A stretch of DNA of 64,000 nucleotides from UBA9620 sp965220695 (GTDB taxonomy: Bacteria; Acidobacteriota; Vicinamibacteria; Vicinamibacterales; UBA8438): contig OZ244838.1 of NCBI GenBank assembly GCA_965220695.1, positions 3,658,001-3,722,000 on the forward strand, read 5' to 3'. Below are positions 1 through 9,390 of the stretch, in pieces. Position 1 is the stretch's first letter. Each line of letters opens with the position of its first letter. The notes beneath the pieces are model-generated. The model was given only the letters and a program-made list of their open reading frames with translations, was not told the DNA's origin and searched no databases. The translations under genes were made by a program, and so were the position numbers.

Positions 1-461
1 TCGCCGACGCGGTCCTTGACGCCGGCGGCCGGATCATCGGCGTGATTCCCCGCGATCTCCTGCCGCGCGAAATACCCCATCAGGGACTGTCCGACCTTCG
101 GATCGTCGACTCGATGCACCAGCGCAAGGCGCTGATGGCTGCGCTGGCCGACCAGTTCGTCGCGCTGCCCGGTGGGTTCGGCACCTGTGAGGAACTCTTC
201 GAGATACTCACCTGGGAGCAGATCGGGATCCATGACAAACGGTGCGGCGTGCTCAACGTGGAGGGCTACTACGACGGCGTGCTGCAGTGGCTGGATCACG
301 CCGTGGCGCAACGGTTCCTCGAACCGGAACACCGCTCGATGCTGATCGTCGACACACAGGTCGAGCGCCTGCTGGACCGGCTGGCCGACGACACGCCGCC
401 GGGCATCGACGCGTGGGCGGACGATGCCGCGCCGCTGTCTGCGCGAGCGCTCAGAAGGTGA
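1..461 (+). CDS. LOG family protein (cytokinin phosphoribohydrolase-like), 5' partial
   Basis: The reading frame is already open at the window edge (codons begin at base 3), so the N-terminus lies outside. The visible 152 or so residues carry the family signature PGGFGTCEE, which binds the nucleotide phosphate and supplies the catalytic Glu. Before it come GVIP and a Met-His-x-Arg-Lys segment (MHQRKALM), as in LOG/TIGR00730 lysine-decarboxylase-like Rossmann proteins. Family members release free base from nucleoside 5'-monophosphates in the cytosol; the in vivo substrate here is not shown. Its last 11 bases overlap, tail to tail, the stop of the TonB receptor on the other strand. Confidence 0.9.
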   Translation, partial: ADAVLDAGGRIIGVIPRDLLPREIPHQGLSDLRIVDSMHQRKALMAALADQFVALPGGFGTCEELFEILTWEQIGIHDKRCGVLNVEGYYDGVLQWLDHAVAQRFLEPEHRSMLIVDTQVERLLDRLADDTPPGIDAWADDAAPLSARALRR

Positions 462-2988
462 CGCGCGTGCTGAGGCCGAAGCTGCGCGGCGGATTGGTCA
501 GATAGCCGACCCGGGCGAGTGTGCCCCGCTCCTGGTCGAGCGCCAGGAACGCCCGCTCGTCGGTGACGTTGTCGATGAAGAACGCGACATCCCAGCGGCC
601 GTCGAGCACGCCTATCCGTGTGTTGAGGATGTTGTACGCCGGAAGTTCCGGATTGAATCGGAACGTGTCCTGCGCCAGCGGACCGCCGATGACCGTGCCC
701 GGGTGCAGCACGGGCGACAGGCCCGTCAGGTCGACCGTGCCGAACCCCGCCGACTGGTCGCCGACCTGCGTGAAACGTGAACCGACGTGCTGGAAGGTCC
801 CGCTGACATAGCCGACCCAGCGGTTGCCCATCACCCAGCGCCACGTGGCTGCCGCGGCCATCTGGAACAGGGGCGTCGTCGGCAGTCGTTTGCCCGCTTC
901 GATGCCCGAGACCACGTTGACCATCCCGTCGTCACCGGTCGACGTCAAGGTCGACTGCAGCCGGGCGTCGGCGGCGCTGGCGGATACGGCGAAGTCGAAG
1001 AAGGTGGTCGGTTGCGCGGCGAGCTCCAGCTCCAGGCCGGCGCTGCGCGCGTCCGGCACGTTGAAGATGATCCGCGACGAGCAGGATCCCGCCGTCACGG
1101 TCGCCTGCAGGTTGCTGACGTCCATGTAGAACCCCGAGACGTTGAACGTGCCGCGGCCGCCCAGAAAGGTCGACTTGGCGCCCGCCTCGTAGTTCCACAG
1201 CTCTTCGTCCTCCCAGGTGTCCCGGCCGCCGAAGGTGAGCAGATCGGTCGGGGTGCAGATCGGCGCGTTGAGCGGGTCGTTGATGCCGCCGAGGCGGAAG
1301 CCCTTCGACACCTGCGCGTTCACCTGCGTGGCCTCGGTCACGTCGAAGGCGGCGATGAGCCTGGGCGCGACGCCGGCCGCCGTCGTCGTTCCTTCGCTGT
1401 CGAGCGGATCGGAGAACAGACCGTCGAAGGTCTGGGTGCGCGCCTCGTCGAAGTCGTACCAGCGCAGACCGCCGGTCAGGCTGAAGCGGTCGGTGACGGC
1501 CAGCGAGACCTCGCCGAAGACCGCGAGCTGATTGAAGTCGTAGTTGAGATCGGAGAAGAAGAGCTCTTCCGTATCGGGCCGGCCCGCCAGCGATCGCGAT
1601 CCCGACCAGACGAGGTCCGGTATGCCGGTCACGACCCGCAGGAACTCCGAGACGGCGGCGCCGTTGGCAGCCACGTAGTTCTGCGCCTGTGCGCTCTGCC
1701 CGTACTGGCGCTCGGACGTGCTGTAGAACGTGCCGACCACCCAGTCCACCCGCTGGCCGTCGCCCGCGACGCGTATCTCCTGCGTCAGTCCCGTCGCGGT
1801 TGTCGCATCAAGCAGCGGCATGTCGAGCGTATAGCCCGCTTCCGGTGCGCCGAACGGGCTGAACGAGACGCTGGCTCCCAGCGCCGTCGCGTCGCGGACC
1901 ACCAGGACGTCACGGTTGGTGACGGACGTGATGGAGGTCAACGCCGCGCCGCCGAAGTCATACTCGACCGTGAGATCCCCCAGCAGGAAATCGTCGGTGA
2001 ACGGTTCCTCGATCTGCGTGAAGTGCTCGCGCTCGCCCAGCGTGACCGCCGGCCGCGTGCTGGTGAACGGATTGGCCAGGATATTGTAGGCGTCGATCCG
2101 GTTCCACCCGTTCATCGACACTTCCTGGTAGATGATGCGCGGCGTGACGGCGAACCGATCGTTCGGCTCCAGCCGCAGCGCCAGGCGCGCGCCGCTGCGG
2201 CGGCCGCTGTCGACGTTCTCGTTGACGCTCAGGTCCGGTTGCACGGCGTCCATGAAGCCGCCGATGGCGGTGTTGTACGCCGTGACGCGGGCCGCCGCCG
2301 CGTCGCCGAACGGAATGTTGACCGCGAACTTGGTGCTGTTGCCGAGCCCGCCGCCATCGAGCGAGCTGACGCCGAACTCGCCCGAACCCTCCATGACGCC
2401 GATCACCGGCTGGTTCGTGATGTACCGCACCGTGCCGGACAGGGATCCAGAGCCGAACAGCGTGCCCTGCGGACCGCGCAGCACCTCGATGCGCGACATG
2501 TCGAACAGATCGATATCCGGCGTGAAGAGCGACACGGAGATGACCGACTCGTCGAGATAGACGCCGACCTGCTCCTTGACGCCCGGCTGGTCGCGCACGA
2601 TCTGACCGGCCGACACGCCGCGCATCGCGATCTGGCTCTGGCCGGGCCCGAGGTTCTGGACGGAAAAGCCCGCCACGTTCGCCGACACGTCCTCGATGTT
2701 GCTCGCGCCGCGGTTCCAGAGCACCTGCTCGGTCGGCGCGACGACCGAGAACGGCACCGACTGCATGTTCTCTTCGCGCTTCCGGGACGTGACCGTGACG
2801 GTCACCTCCTCGGTGAAACGCCCTGCCTGTTCGTCGTTCTCGGTCTGACCCTGCTGCTGGGGCTGCTGGCGGTCGGCTGGGGGCGGCGCGCCGCCGTCCT
2901 GAGCGCCCACCGGCGGCGCCGTCCAGAGGGTCAGCGCGAGGGCGATGCACGATGCCCCGATCGTGCGGGAGATCGTTCCTGATTGCAT
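451..2988 (-). CDS. TonB-dependent outer-membrane receptor
   Basis: This 845-residue protein starts with a signal peptide (residues 1-29, ending PPVGA before QDG). A Gln-rich linker follows, then a TonB-box-like stretch EEVTVTVTS near residue 60, a plug domain with IEVLRGPQGTLFGSG near residues 165-185, and a 22-strand-type barrel ending in a terminal Phe (TRVTF). It should import a large or scarce substrate (siderophore, glycan or similar) across the outer membrane using TonB energy; the substrate cannot be read from sequence. The start is supported by a strong Shine-Dalgarno AGGAGGTG at 2997-3004, 8 bases upstream. No dedicated periplasmic binding protein or inner-membrane transporter is adjacent. 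Confidence 0.92.
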   Translation of the reverse strand: MQSGTISRTIGASCIALALTLWTAPPVGAQDGGAPPPADRQQPQQQGQTENDEQAGRFTEEVTVTVTSRKREENMQSVPFSVVAPTEQVLWNRGASNIEDVSANVAGFSVQNLGPGQSQIAMRGVSAGQIVRDQPGVKEQVGVYLDESVISVSLFTPDIDLFDMSRIEVLRGPQGTLFGSGSLSGTVRYITNQPVIGVMEGSGEFGVSSLDGGGLGNSTKFAVNIPFGDAAAARVTAYNTAIGGFMDAVQPDLSVNENVDSGRRSGARLALRLEPNDRFAVTPRIIYQEVSMNGWNRIDAYNILANPFTSTRPAVTLGEREHFTQIEEPFTDDFLLGDLTVEYDFGGAALTSITSVTNRDVLVVRDATALGASVSFSPFGAPEAGYTLDMPLLDATTATGLTQEIRVAGDGQRVDWVVGTFYSTSERQYGQSAQAQNYVAANGAAVSEFLRVVTGIPDLVWSGSRSLAGRPDTEELFFSDLNYDFNQLAVFGEVSLAVTDRFSLTGGLRWYDFDEARTQTFDGLFSDPLDSEGTTTAAGVAPRLIAAFDVTEATQVNAQVSKGFRLGGINDPLNAPICTPTDLLTFGGRDTWEDEELWNYEAGAKSTFLGGRGTFNVSGFYMDVSNLQATVTAGSCSSRIIFNVPDARSAGLELELAAQPTTFFDFAVSASAADARLQSTLTSTGDDGMVNVVSGIEAGKRLPTTPLFQMAAAATWRWVMGNRWVGYVSGTFQHVGSRFTQVGDQSAGFGTVDLTGLSPVLHPGTVIGGPLAQDTFRFNPELPAYNILNTRIGVLDGRWDVAFFIDNVTDERAFLALDQERGTLARVGYLTNPPRSFGLSTRVTF

Positions 2989-3031
2989 TTCGGTCCCACC
3001 TCCTTCGCCGGGCGTTTCCTACGTCCCAGCG

Positions 3032-5557
3032 CTACTCGACGCGCAGGGCGTCCATCGGGTTGATGCGGGTCGCACGAAGACCGGGCAGCCAGCAGGCGGC
3101 CAGCGCCACGGCGACCAGCACGAGCGGCGCCGCGGCGAAGGTCAGCGGGTCGTCCGTGGCGATGCCGTACAGGAAGCTGTCGAGGATGCGCGCCGACGCG
3201 GCGGCGGCGGCCAGGCCGAGGACGGCGCCGGCGGCGACGAGCGCGCTCCCTTGCCGAACGACGAGCGCGAGGATGTCGTTGCGCTGCGCGCCCAGCGCCA
3301 TGCGGACGCCGATCTCCCGGCGCCGCTGCGAGACGGTGTAGCTGAGCAGGCCGTAGATGCCGAACGCGGCGAGGAACAGGGCGAGCGCCGCGAAGCACCC
3401 GACGAACACCGCGTAGAAACGCGGTTGCTCGATCGCCGCCGACAGCCGTGCATCCATCGTCATCACGTCGTCGAGCGCCGCACCCGGGTGCGCCGCGGTC
3501 ACCGCCTGCTCGAGAAACGGGATGACCGCCAGCGGATCGCCGGTCGTGCGGACAGCGACCGTCGGGAGGCTGAGGCTGAAGCTGAACAACCCGGCGGTTC
3601 CGGCCTGGTACGGCGAGACGAACGCTTCGGCTTCCGACTCTCTGGCCTCGAGACCGTCGTACCGGATGTCCGCGACGACGCCTATGACCTCCCAGGGATC
3701 ATCGTCACGTCCAAACAGCAGTCGCTGCCCGACGGCCGGCTCGCCGTCGAGGACCTCGCGCACGAACGTCTCGTTGACGACGAGCACGGGCAAGCTGTCG
3801 GCGCCGTCGAGGCGGGTGAAGGTGCGCCCGCGACGAAGACGCAGCCGCATGACGTCGAAGTAGCCGGGGCTGGCGACCTGCAACGCCGACCCCTTGCGGT
3901 CGGCCGGGTTGCTCGGCAGCGGTTCCCCGGCCACGCGAATCATCGTCGTCATCCAACCGGCTGTCAAAAGCGGGACGTTGGAGGCCAGTCCCACCGCGGC
4001 CACGTCCGGCAGACGCTCCAGGCGGGTCAGCTCCTCCAGCAGCGATTCCTTGAAGCGTTGGGTTGCCGCCCTGTACTCGTCCATTTCGTCCCGGGTCAGC
4101 GCCCCCGTCGCGGGACGCAAATCGGGATTCCTGGTGCGCGCGGTGATCACGTTGGCCGGGTCGTAGCCGCGGTCGACCGTGACGAGCCCCACGAAGCTGC
4201 GCAGCAGCAGCCCGGCCCCGACCGCCAGCACGAGCGCAAGCGCGACCTGGGCGGTCGCCAGCGCCGCGCGCGCCCGGTTCGAGCGCAGGAGCCGGAACCC
4301 GCCCGCCGCCTGCGTGCTGCCCTCGTTGAGGGTGCGCACCAGCCGCAGTCGTGACCACTGGAAGGCCGGCGCCGCGCCGAACAGCAGCCCGACGACCACC
4401 GACAGCCCGAGGGTGAACGCGAGCGCCGTGCCGTCGAGTCCCACCTCGCCGAGCCTCGCGATGTTGCCCGGCACGAGCGCGGGCACCACCTGCAGCACGA
4501 CGGCCGCGGCCGCCAGCCCGAGCGCGCCGCCGCCCAGGCTCAGCACGACACTCTCGGTCAGCAGTTGCCTGACGAGTCGGCCGCGGCCCGCGCCGAGCGC
4601 CGCGCAGATCGCCAGCGTCCGCTGGCGCGTCACGCCGCGCGCCAGCAGCAGACCGGCCACGTTGACGCAGGCGATCAGCAGCACGAGCACCGTCGCCGCG
4701 CTCAGCGCCAGGAGCGCCGGTCGATACCCACCGACCATCTCTTCCAACAGCGGCACCACCCGGGCCTCGATGGCGGGGCGTTCGCCCGTTGCGCCGGGGA
4801 AATTGTCGCTGCGCTGCAGGATGGTGCTGGCCTCGGCGGCGGCCTGTTCCGGCGACACACCCGGACCGAGTCGTCCGAGCGCGCTGAAGAGGGCGAAAGA
4901 CGTCGTGACCCGCTCCGAACTGTCCCGGACCGGCGGCGTGAACGGCGGAATGACGAACGGGGTCCAGAATTCGCCCGCGGGGTTCGGGAAATAGAACCCC
5001 GCGGCGAGGACGCCGACCACCGTGTACGGGTCGCCGCCGAAGTCGACGGCGGTCCCGACGATGTCCGGGTCCGCCGCGAAGCGGTTGGTCCAGGCGCCGT
5101 GGCTCAGCAGGACGACCCGCTCGGCGCCGGCCTGTGCTTCTTCCTCGGTGAAGTACCGGCCGAGCCGCGGCGTCGCCCGCAGCAGCGGGAACAGCGACGG
5201 CGAGACCGTTGCGCCGCGCAGAGGCACCACGCCGTCCGGACCCGTCCAGTCGACCGAGCTGGTCCTGTAGGCGGCGATCTGCTCGAACGACTCGACCTCC
5301 CCCTGAAGCAGTTGCGCCGATCGGCTCGTGAGAATCACGGACGATCGCACCTGTCTCGGACGCGCTTCACCGACGCGCACGATCGCCTCGGGGTCCGGAT
5401 AGGGCAGCGGCCGCAGCAGCACGCCGTAGACGATGCTGAACATCGCCGTGTTGGCGCCGATGCCGAGCGCGAGGGTGGTGACCGCCGTCGCGGTGAACGC
5501 GCGCTGTCGGGCGAGCTGGCGGACGGCGTAACGGATGTCTCGCAGAAGCGTGTCCAT
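3032..5557 (-). CDS. ADOP-type ABC transporter permease (MacB/FtsX family)
   Basis: This is an 841-residue orphan permease. It opens with MDTLLRDIRYAVRQLARQ, a first membrane helix (TLALGIGANTAMFSIVYG), a large MacB_PCD periplasmic domain, and a duplicated FtsX-like membrane half. It ends in the family tail RINPMDALRVE. This matches the acidobacterial duplicated orphan permease architecture of about 800-870 residues. No ATPase gene lies beside it, as is usual for the group. An in-frame Met 25 codons upstream exists, but the MDTLLRD start is conserved in all four copies in this window. It sits head to tail behind the permease at 5704-8235, so the pair looks like a tandem duplication. The transported substrate is unknown. 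Confidence 0.9.
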   Translation of the reverse strand: MDTLLRDIRYAVRQLARQRAFTATAVTTLALGIGANTAMFSIVYGVLLRPLPYPDPEAIVRVGEARPRQVRSSVILTSRSAQLLQGEVESFEQIAAYRTSSVDWTGPDGVVPLRGATVSPSLFPLLRATPRLGRYFTEEEAQAGAERVVLLSHGAWTNRFAADPDIVGTAVDFGGDPYTVVGVLAAGFYFPNPAGEFWTPFVIPPFTPPVRDSSERVTTSFALFSALGRLGPGVSPEQAAAEASTILQRSDNFPGATGERPAIEARVVPLLEEMVGGYRPALLALSAATVLVLLIACVNVAGLLLARGVTRQRTLAICAALGAGRGRLVRQLLTESVVLSLGGGALGLAAAAVVLQVVPALVPGNIARLGEVGLDGTALAFTLGLSVVVGLLFGAAPAFQWSRLRLVRTLNEGSTQAAGGFRLLRSNRARAALATAQVALALVLAVGAGLLLRSFVGLVTVDRGYDPANVITARTRNPDLRPATGALTRDEMDEYRAATQRFKESLLEELTRLERLPDVAAVGLASNVPLLTAGWMTTMIRVAGEPLPSNPADRKGSALQVASPGYFDVMRLRLRRGRTFTRLDGADSLPVLVVNETFVREVLDGEPAVGQRLLFGRDDDPWEVIGVVADIRYDGLEARESEAEAFVSPYQAGTAGLFSFSLSLPTVAVRTTGDPLAVIPFLEQAVTAAHPGAALDDVMTMDARLSAAIEQPRFYAVFVGCFAALALFLAAFGIYGLLSYTVSQRRREIGVRMALGAQRNDILALVVRQGSALVAAGAVLGLAAAAASARILDSFLYGIATDDPLTFAAAPLVLVAVALAACWLPGLRATRINPMDALRVE

Positions 5558-5599
5558 GATGCCGTCTTGCTTGTCGCCGGGCTGCCGGGATCCGTGCGC

Positions 5600-5640
5600 T
5601 AGAGCCCGTTGGGTGGCGCGGTGTTCCGCCACGGGCTCCT
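5600..5640. repeat. Minimal copy of the TAGCAGCCC inverted-end element (ends only)
   Basis: About 40 bases form a hairpin in which GAGCCCGT (5602-5609) pairs perfectly with ACGGGCTC (5631-5638), with a further GGCG/CGCC pairing inside. The right arm resembles the right end of the elements at 9388, 45114 and 50256 at about 19 of 23 positions. It therefore looks like a deletion derivative retaining both ends and no interior. It lies between the two tandem permeases and could also act as a transcription attenuator, although no T-run follows it. Confidence 0.5.
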
Positions 5641-5703
5641 CGACCCCCGAATCATCGACTGGATGGGGTCGGGATGCAAGACGCCGCCCAATCGGTCCGG
5701 GCG

Positions 5704-8235
5704 CTACTCGACGCGCAGGGCGTCCATCGGGTTGATGCGGGTTGCACGGCGCGCCGGCAGCCAGCAGGCGGCCAGCGCCACGGCAATCAGCACGAGCGGT
5801 CCTGCCACGAAGGTCAGCCGGTCGAACACGGTGACGCCGAACAGGAGGCTTTCGAGGACGCGTGTCGAGGCGGCCGCGGCCGGCAGGCCGAGGACGGCGC
5901 CGCCGGCGACCAGCAGAGCGCCCTGCCGGCCGACGAGGGCGACGATGTCGCCGCGCTGCGCGCCAAGCGCCATGCGGATGCCGATCTCTCCGCGCCGCTG
6001 CGAGACGGTGTAGCTGAGCAATCCGTAGATGCCGAAGGCGGCCAGGAACAACGCGACCGCGGCAAAGAGGCCGACGAAGACGGCGTAGAAGCGCGGCTGC
6101 GCGACCGAGGCCGAGAGCCGGGCGTCCATCGTCATCACGTCGTCGAGCGCCGCGCCCGGGTGCACGTCGGCGACCGCTTCGCGCAGGAACGGGACCGCCG
6201 CGATTGGATCACCCGTCGTACGAATGGAGACACGTGGCTCATCGAGCGAGAAGGCGGGGCTCATCTCGATCTGATGGGCCGACAGGTAGATCTCGGCCCG
6301 CGTGTCCGCAGCCGCGAACCCCTGGTAGTTGACGTCGGCGACGACGCCAATCACCGTCCACGGCTCGCCGTCACGCCCAAGCAGCAGGCGCTGCCCGACC
6401 GCCGGTCCGCCGTCGAGGATATCGCGCACGAGCGTGTCGTTGACGACCGCCGCGCGCGGGCTGCCCGCCGTGTCGAGACGGCTGAAGATACGTCCGCTGC
6501 GCAGGTGCAGCCGCATCACGTCGAAGTATCCCGGGCTTGCAAAGTTAATCCGTGATGACAGCCGTTCGCTCGGATCGGCCGGCTGGGGTCGACCGGCGAG
6601 ACGCACCGATGTGGACGATCCGCCGCCGCGGCCGAGTGGCAGGACCGACGAGAGGCCCACGGCTTCCACGCCGGGAAGACGCTCAACCCGCGTCATCCTG
6701 TCGAGCAGCGTGTCGTAGAAGCGCCGGGTTGCCGCGTTGCGTTCGGCCATCAGCTCGATGGTCACCGGGCCCGCGAAGAACAGGCTGCCGACCTCGGGGT
6801 TGTCGACGCTGGCGGCCACGACGTTGGCCGGGTCGTAGCCCAGATCGACGGAGACGAGCTCGACGAAACTGCGCAGCAGCAGTCCCGCGCCGACGATCAG
6901 CACCAGCGCGAGCGCCACCTGCGCCACGGCCAGCGCCGCCCGCGTGCGGTTCGCCCGGAGGAACCGGAAGCCGCCGGCGGACTGTACGCTGCCCTCGTTG
7001 AGCGTGCGCACGAGGTTCAGCCGCGACCACTGGAGCGCCGGGACGGCGCCGAACAGCAGCCCGACGACCAGCGACAGCCCGGCGGTGACCGCGAGCACCA
7101 CGCCGTCGACCGTGACCTCGTCGATCCTGGGGATGTCGCCGGGAACCAGCGCCGGCACGGCACGGAGAATCACGACCGCGGCCACCAGGCCGACCGCGCC
7201 GCCGGCGACGCTCAGCACCATGCTCTCGGTCAGGAGCTGGCGCACGATGCGGCCGCGCGCGGCGCCAAGGGCCCCTCGCACCGCCAGCTCACGCTGTCGA
7301 GTCACCCCGCGGGCGAGCAGCAGACCGGCCACGTTGACGCAGGCGATCAGCAACACCAGCGCGGTCGCCGCGGTCAACACCTGCAACGCCGGCCTGTATT
7401 CGCCCACCAGCTCTTCCTGCAACGGGGTCACGCGGGCCTCGCGCTCTGGTCTGCCACCGCCTCCGGGCGGCGGCGGGTCGGATGAACGACCCGCGTCCGG
7501 CGGCTGCAGGATGGTTTGCATTTCGGCAGCGGCCTGCTCGGGCGAGACCCCCGGACGCAGGCGTCCCAGTGCCGTGAACCCGAACGAGACGGCGATGCCG
7601 CCCGTGCGGTCCGGCCCCTCGAAGGGCGGAATGACCATCGGTGTCCAGATTTCCTCCTCGGGGCGCGGGAAGGAGAATCCCTCGGAGAGCACGCCCACCA
7701 CGGTGTAGGGTTCGCCCCCGAGATCGAGCGGCGCCCCGACGACATCCGGATCGGACGCGAAACGGTTCTCCCAGGTGCGGAAGCTCAAGAGCGCGACCCG
7801 GTGGGCGCCGTAGAGCGCGTTCTCTTCCGCAAAGAGCCGGCCGAGGTGCGGCGTCGCGCGCAGCAGCGGAAAGAGCGCCGGCGACACCATCGCGCCGCGC
7901 AGGATGATTGGGCCCTCCGGACCGCGCCAGGCCAGTGACCGTGGCGCCTGGGCTGCGAGGTATTCGAACGACCGGGCCTGCTCCTGGAGACGCGGCAGTG
8001 ACGTATTCGAGAGAATGCCGGTTCCCGTCTGTCCGGCGCGCAGCACACCCACCTGCACGATCGCCTCGGGGTCCGGATAGGGCAGCGGCCGCAGCAGCAC
8101 GCCGTAGACGATGCTGAACATCGCCGTGTTGGCGCCGATGCCGAGCGCGAGGGTTGCGACCGCCGTCAGGGTGAATGCGCGCTGTCGGGCGAGCGCGCGC
8201 AGGGCGTAGCGGATGTCTCGAAGGAGGGTGTCCAT
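5704..8235 (-). CDS. ADOP-type ABC transporter permease (MacB/FtsX family)
   Basis: This 843-residue paralogue of the gene at 3032-5557 has the same order: MDTLLRDIRYALRALARQ, first helix, MacB_PCD periplasmic domain, then two FtsX-like membrane blocks, ending ATRINPMDALRVE. A Pro/Gly-rich insert (PPPPGGGG) sits in the periplasmic domain near residue 240 and is not shared with the neighbour. The start has a CAGGAG ribosome-binding site about 10 bases upstream. Like its neighbour it lacks an adjacent ATPase. Family knowledge suggests MacB-like mechanotransmission or export; the partner and cargo are not evident. Confidence 0.9.
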   Translation of the reverse strand: MDTLLRDIRYALRALARQRAFTLTAVATLALGIGANTAMFSIVYGVLLRPLPYPDPEAIVQVGVLRAGQTGTGILSNTSLPRLQEQARSFEYLAAQAPRSLAWRGPEGPIILRGAMVSPALFPLLRATPHLGRLFAEENALYGAHRVALLSFRTWENRFASDPDVVGAPLDLGGEPYTVVGVLSEGFSFPRPEEEIWTPMVIPPFEGPDRTGGIAVSFGFTALGRLRPGVSPEQAAAEMQTILQPPDAGRSSDPPPPGGGGRPEREARVTPLQEELVGEYRPALQVLTAATALVLLIACVNVAGLLLARGVTRQRELAVRGALGAARGRIVRQLLTESMVLSVAGGAVGLVAAVVILRAVPALVPGDIPRIDEVTVDGVVLAVTAGLSLVVGLLFGAVPALQWSRLNLVRTLNEGSVQSAGGFRFLRANRTRAALAVAQVALALVLIVGAGLLLRSFVELVSVDLGYDPANVVAASVDNPEVGSLFFAGPVTIELMAERNAATRRFYDTLLDRMTRVERLPGVEAVGLSSVLPLGRGGGSSTSVRLAGRPQPADPSERLSSRINFASPGYFDVMRLHLRSGRIFSRLDTAGSPRAAVVNDTLVRDILDGGPAVGQRLLLGRDGEPWTVIGVVADVNYQGFAAADTRAEIYLSAHQIEMSPAFSLDEPRVSIRTTGDPIAAVPFLREAVADVHPGAALDDVMTMDARLSASVAQPRFYAVFVGLFAAVALFLAAFGIYGLLSYTVSQRRGEIGIRMALGAQRGDIVALVGRQGALLVAGGAVLGLPAAAASTRVLESLLFGVTVFDRLTFVAGPLVLIAVALAACWLPARRATRINPMDALRVE

Positions 8236-8386
8236 GACGCCGGGCTCCTGGCTGACGCGTCCGGGATCTGTGCATTAGACTCCGGAAATCACCGTTTGGG
8301 CGCGCTCACGATGCAGATCGCTGCGCATCAGGCACACGAATGTCGATTCAGGGGTCAGGCACGCTGCGCCGTCGCCGCAGGATCGC

Positions 8387-8392
8387 TATAAT
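8387..8392 (+). promoter_or_regulatory. Candidate -10 box (TATAAT) upstream of the 31-residue ORF
   Basis: An exact TATAAT consensus occurs 48 bases upstream of the small ORF at 8440 in otherwise GC-rich sequence. No good -35 hexamer is present at 16-18 bases spacing (the sequence there is CTGCGC), so this is only a candidate promoter. Confidence 0.3.
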
Positions 8393-8439
8393 GGGCCTGT
8401 TCTCACGCCACCATTCTGGTCAGTACGAGGTACGCGGCC

Positions 8440-8535
8440 ATGAGCACGACTCTCAACCGTGTCGCCCTCGCCGGCGCTGTCGCCGCCGTGCTGGCGCTGG
8501 TGTGGGCGATGCTGTTCGGCCCGTTGATGTTGTAG
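8440..8535 (+). CDS. Possible 31-residue single-helix membrane protein
   Basis: ATG-to-TAG frame encoding a short N-terminal polar stretch (MSTTLNR) followed by an almost uninterrupted hydrophobic segment of Ala, Val and Leu (residues 8-31) of the right length for one transmembrane helix. A weak GAGG lies about 10 bases before the ATG and a perfect TATAAT lies further upstream. It is not recognised as any known family. The evidence is the clean helix composition and location in a 490-base gap between genes; it could be fortuitous. Confidence 0.4.
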   Translation: MSTTLNRVALAGAVAAVLALVWAMLFGPLML

Positions 8536-8727
8536 CGCACGGCGCCACGGCGCGAGATGTCCGTGGAGACCGGGCGCGCCATCGAAGCGTTCGAACGCGG
8601 CGCCGGGCACGCCACGAGGCGGCCGGTCTCCGCACACCTCGCAACATTTGGTGCAGATTGTGTCAACGACGGATTATCGTAGCGAGACTGACCCGCGGGA
8701 TAGCCGACAGGCTGGAAAGGACGGTGC

Positions 8728-9390
8728 ATGGTGACACGGAGATTCATGGCGACATCGATCGTCTGCGTGCTTGCATGCGCGGTGCTGGCGGCGGCGGACT
8801 TCTGGGAAGAGAAGGAGTTCACGGCCTGGTCCGACAGGGACGTCGAGAAGATGATGACCGATTCGCCATGGGCGAAGCGACTGACGGTCCGGTTTCCGCG
8901 TCCGCCCAGGGAATCGTCGGGACGAGGTCGGGGCGGCTTCGGCGCCGCGGCCGGCTTCGGCGGGGGCAGTCCTCAGAGCAGGCTGATCGTCCAATGGCGG
9001 AGCGGCCTCCCGATCAGGCAGGCGATGGTCCGCGGGCGGATTGGAGAAGGCGGCACAGTGGATCCCAACGGGCGCCAGATTCTGGCCCAGCCGCCACCCG
9101 CGTATTTCGTGGTGGTGACCGGGGTGCCCGGGCAGTTCGCACGGCTGGCGCCGCAAGCGCTGATGGCCGAAACGCGGCTGGAACGAGGCGAGAAGCCGCC
9201 AATCGCGGCCGCTCAGGCAGGTCCACAGCGTGAAGGACAAGGCTTCGCGTTCGTCTACGCGTTCCCCAGGACCGATCCCATCACGCTGGACGACGAAGAG
9301 GTCGAGTTTGTGACGCAAATCGGGGAAGTGACCATCAAGAGGAAATTCGAACTCGAGGACATGGTCGTCAACGGCCAGCTCGAGCTGTAG
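8728..9390 (+). CDS. Secreted hypothetical protein with a WSDxDVEKMMTDSPWAK motif
   Basis: This 220-residue protein has a signal peptide (MVTRRFMATSIVCVLACAVLA, cleavage near residue 23), then the motif TAWSDRDVEKMMTDSPWAKR that I associate with acidobacterial conserved hypotheticals. A Gly/Arg-rich low-complexity stretch follows around residues 70-85, then a mixed alpha/beta C-terminal part. The ATG has a GGAAAGG ribosome-binding site 8 bases upstream. No enzymatic motif is visible. Its stop codon TAG is the first three bases of the repeat element that begins at 9388, so the present C-terminus (QLEL) was probably set by that insertion. Confidence 0.7.
   Translation: MVTRRFMATSIVCVLACAVLAAADFWEEKEFTAWSDRDVEKMMTDSPWAKRLTVRFPRPPRESSGRGRGGFGAAAGFGGGSPQSRLIVQWRSGLPIRQAMVRGRIGEGGTVDPNGRQILAQPPPAYFVVVTGVPGQFARLAPQALMAETRLERGEKPPIAAAQAGPQREGQGFAFVYAFPRTDPITLDDEEVEFVTQIGEVTIKRKFELEDMVVNGQLEL

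Noticed and set aside
787..2982. Very long open frame antisense to the TonB receptor gene
   Set aside because: High-GC DNA leaves long open frames opposite real genes; the composition is Arg/Gly/Asp-rich with no domain or signal, while the minus-strand gene has clear receptor features.
5602..5638. Rho-independent terminator between the two permeases
   Set aside because: The hairpin is strong but no T-run follows on either strand, and it matches the ends of the repeat family better.
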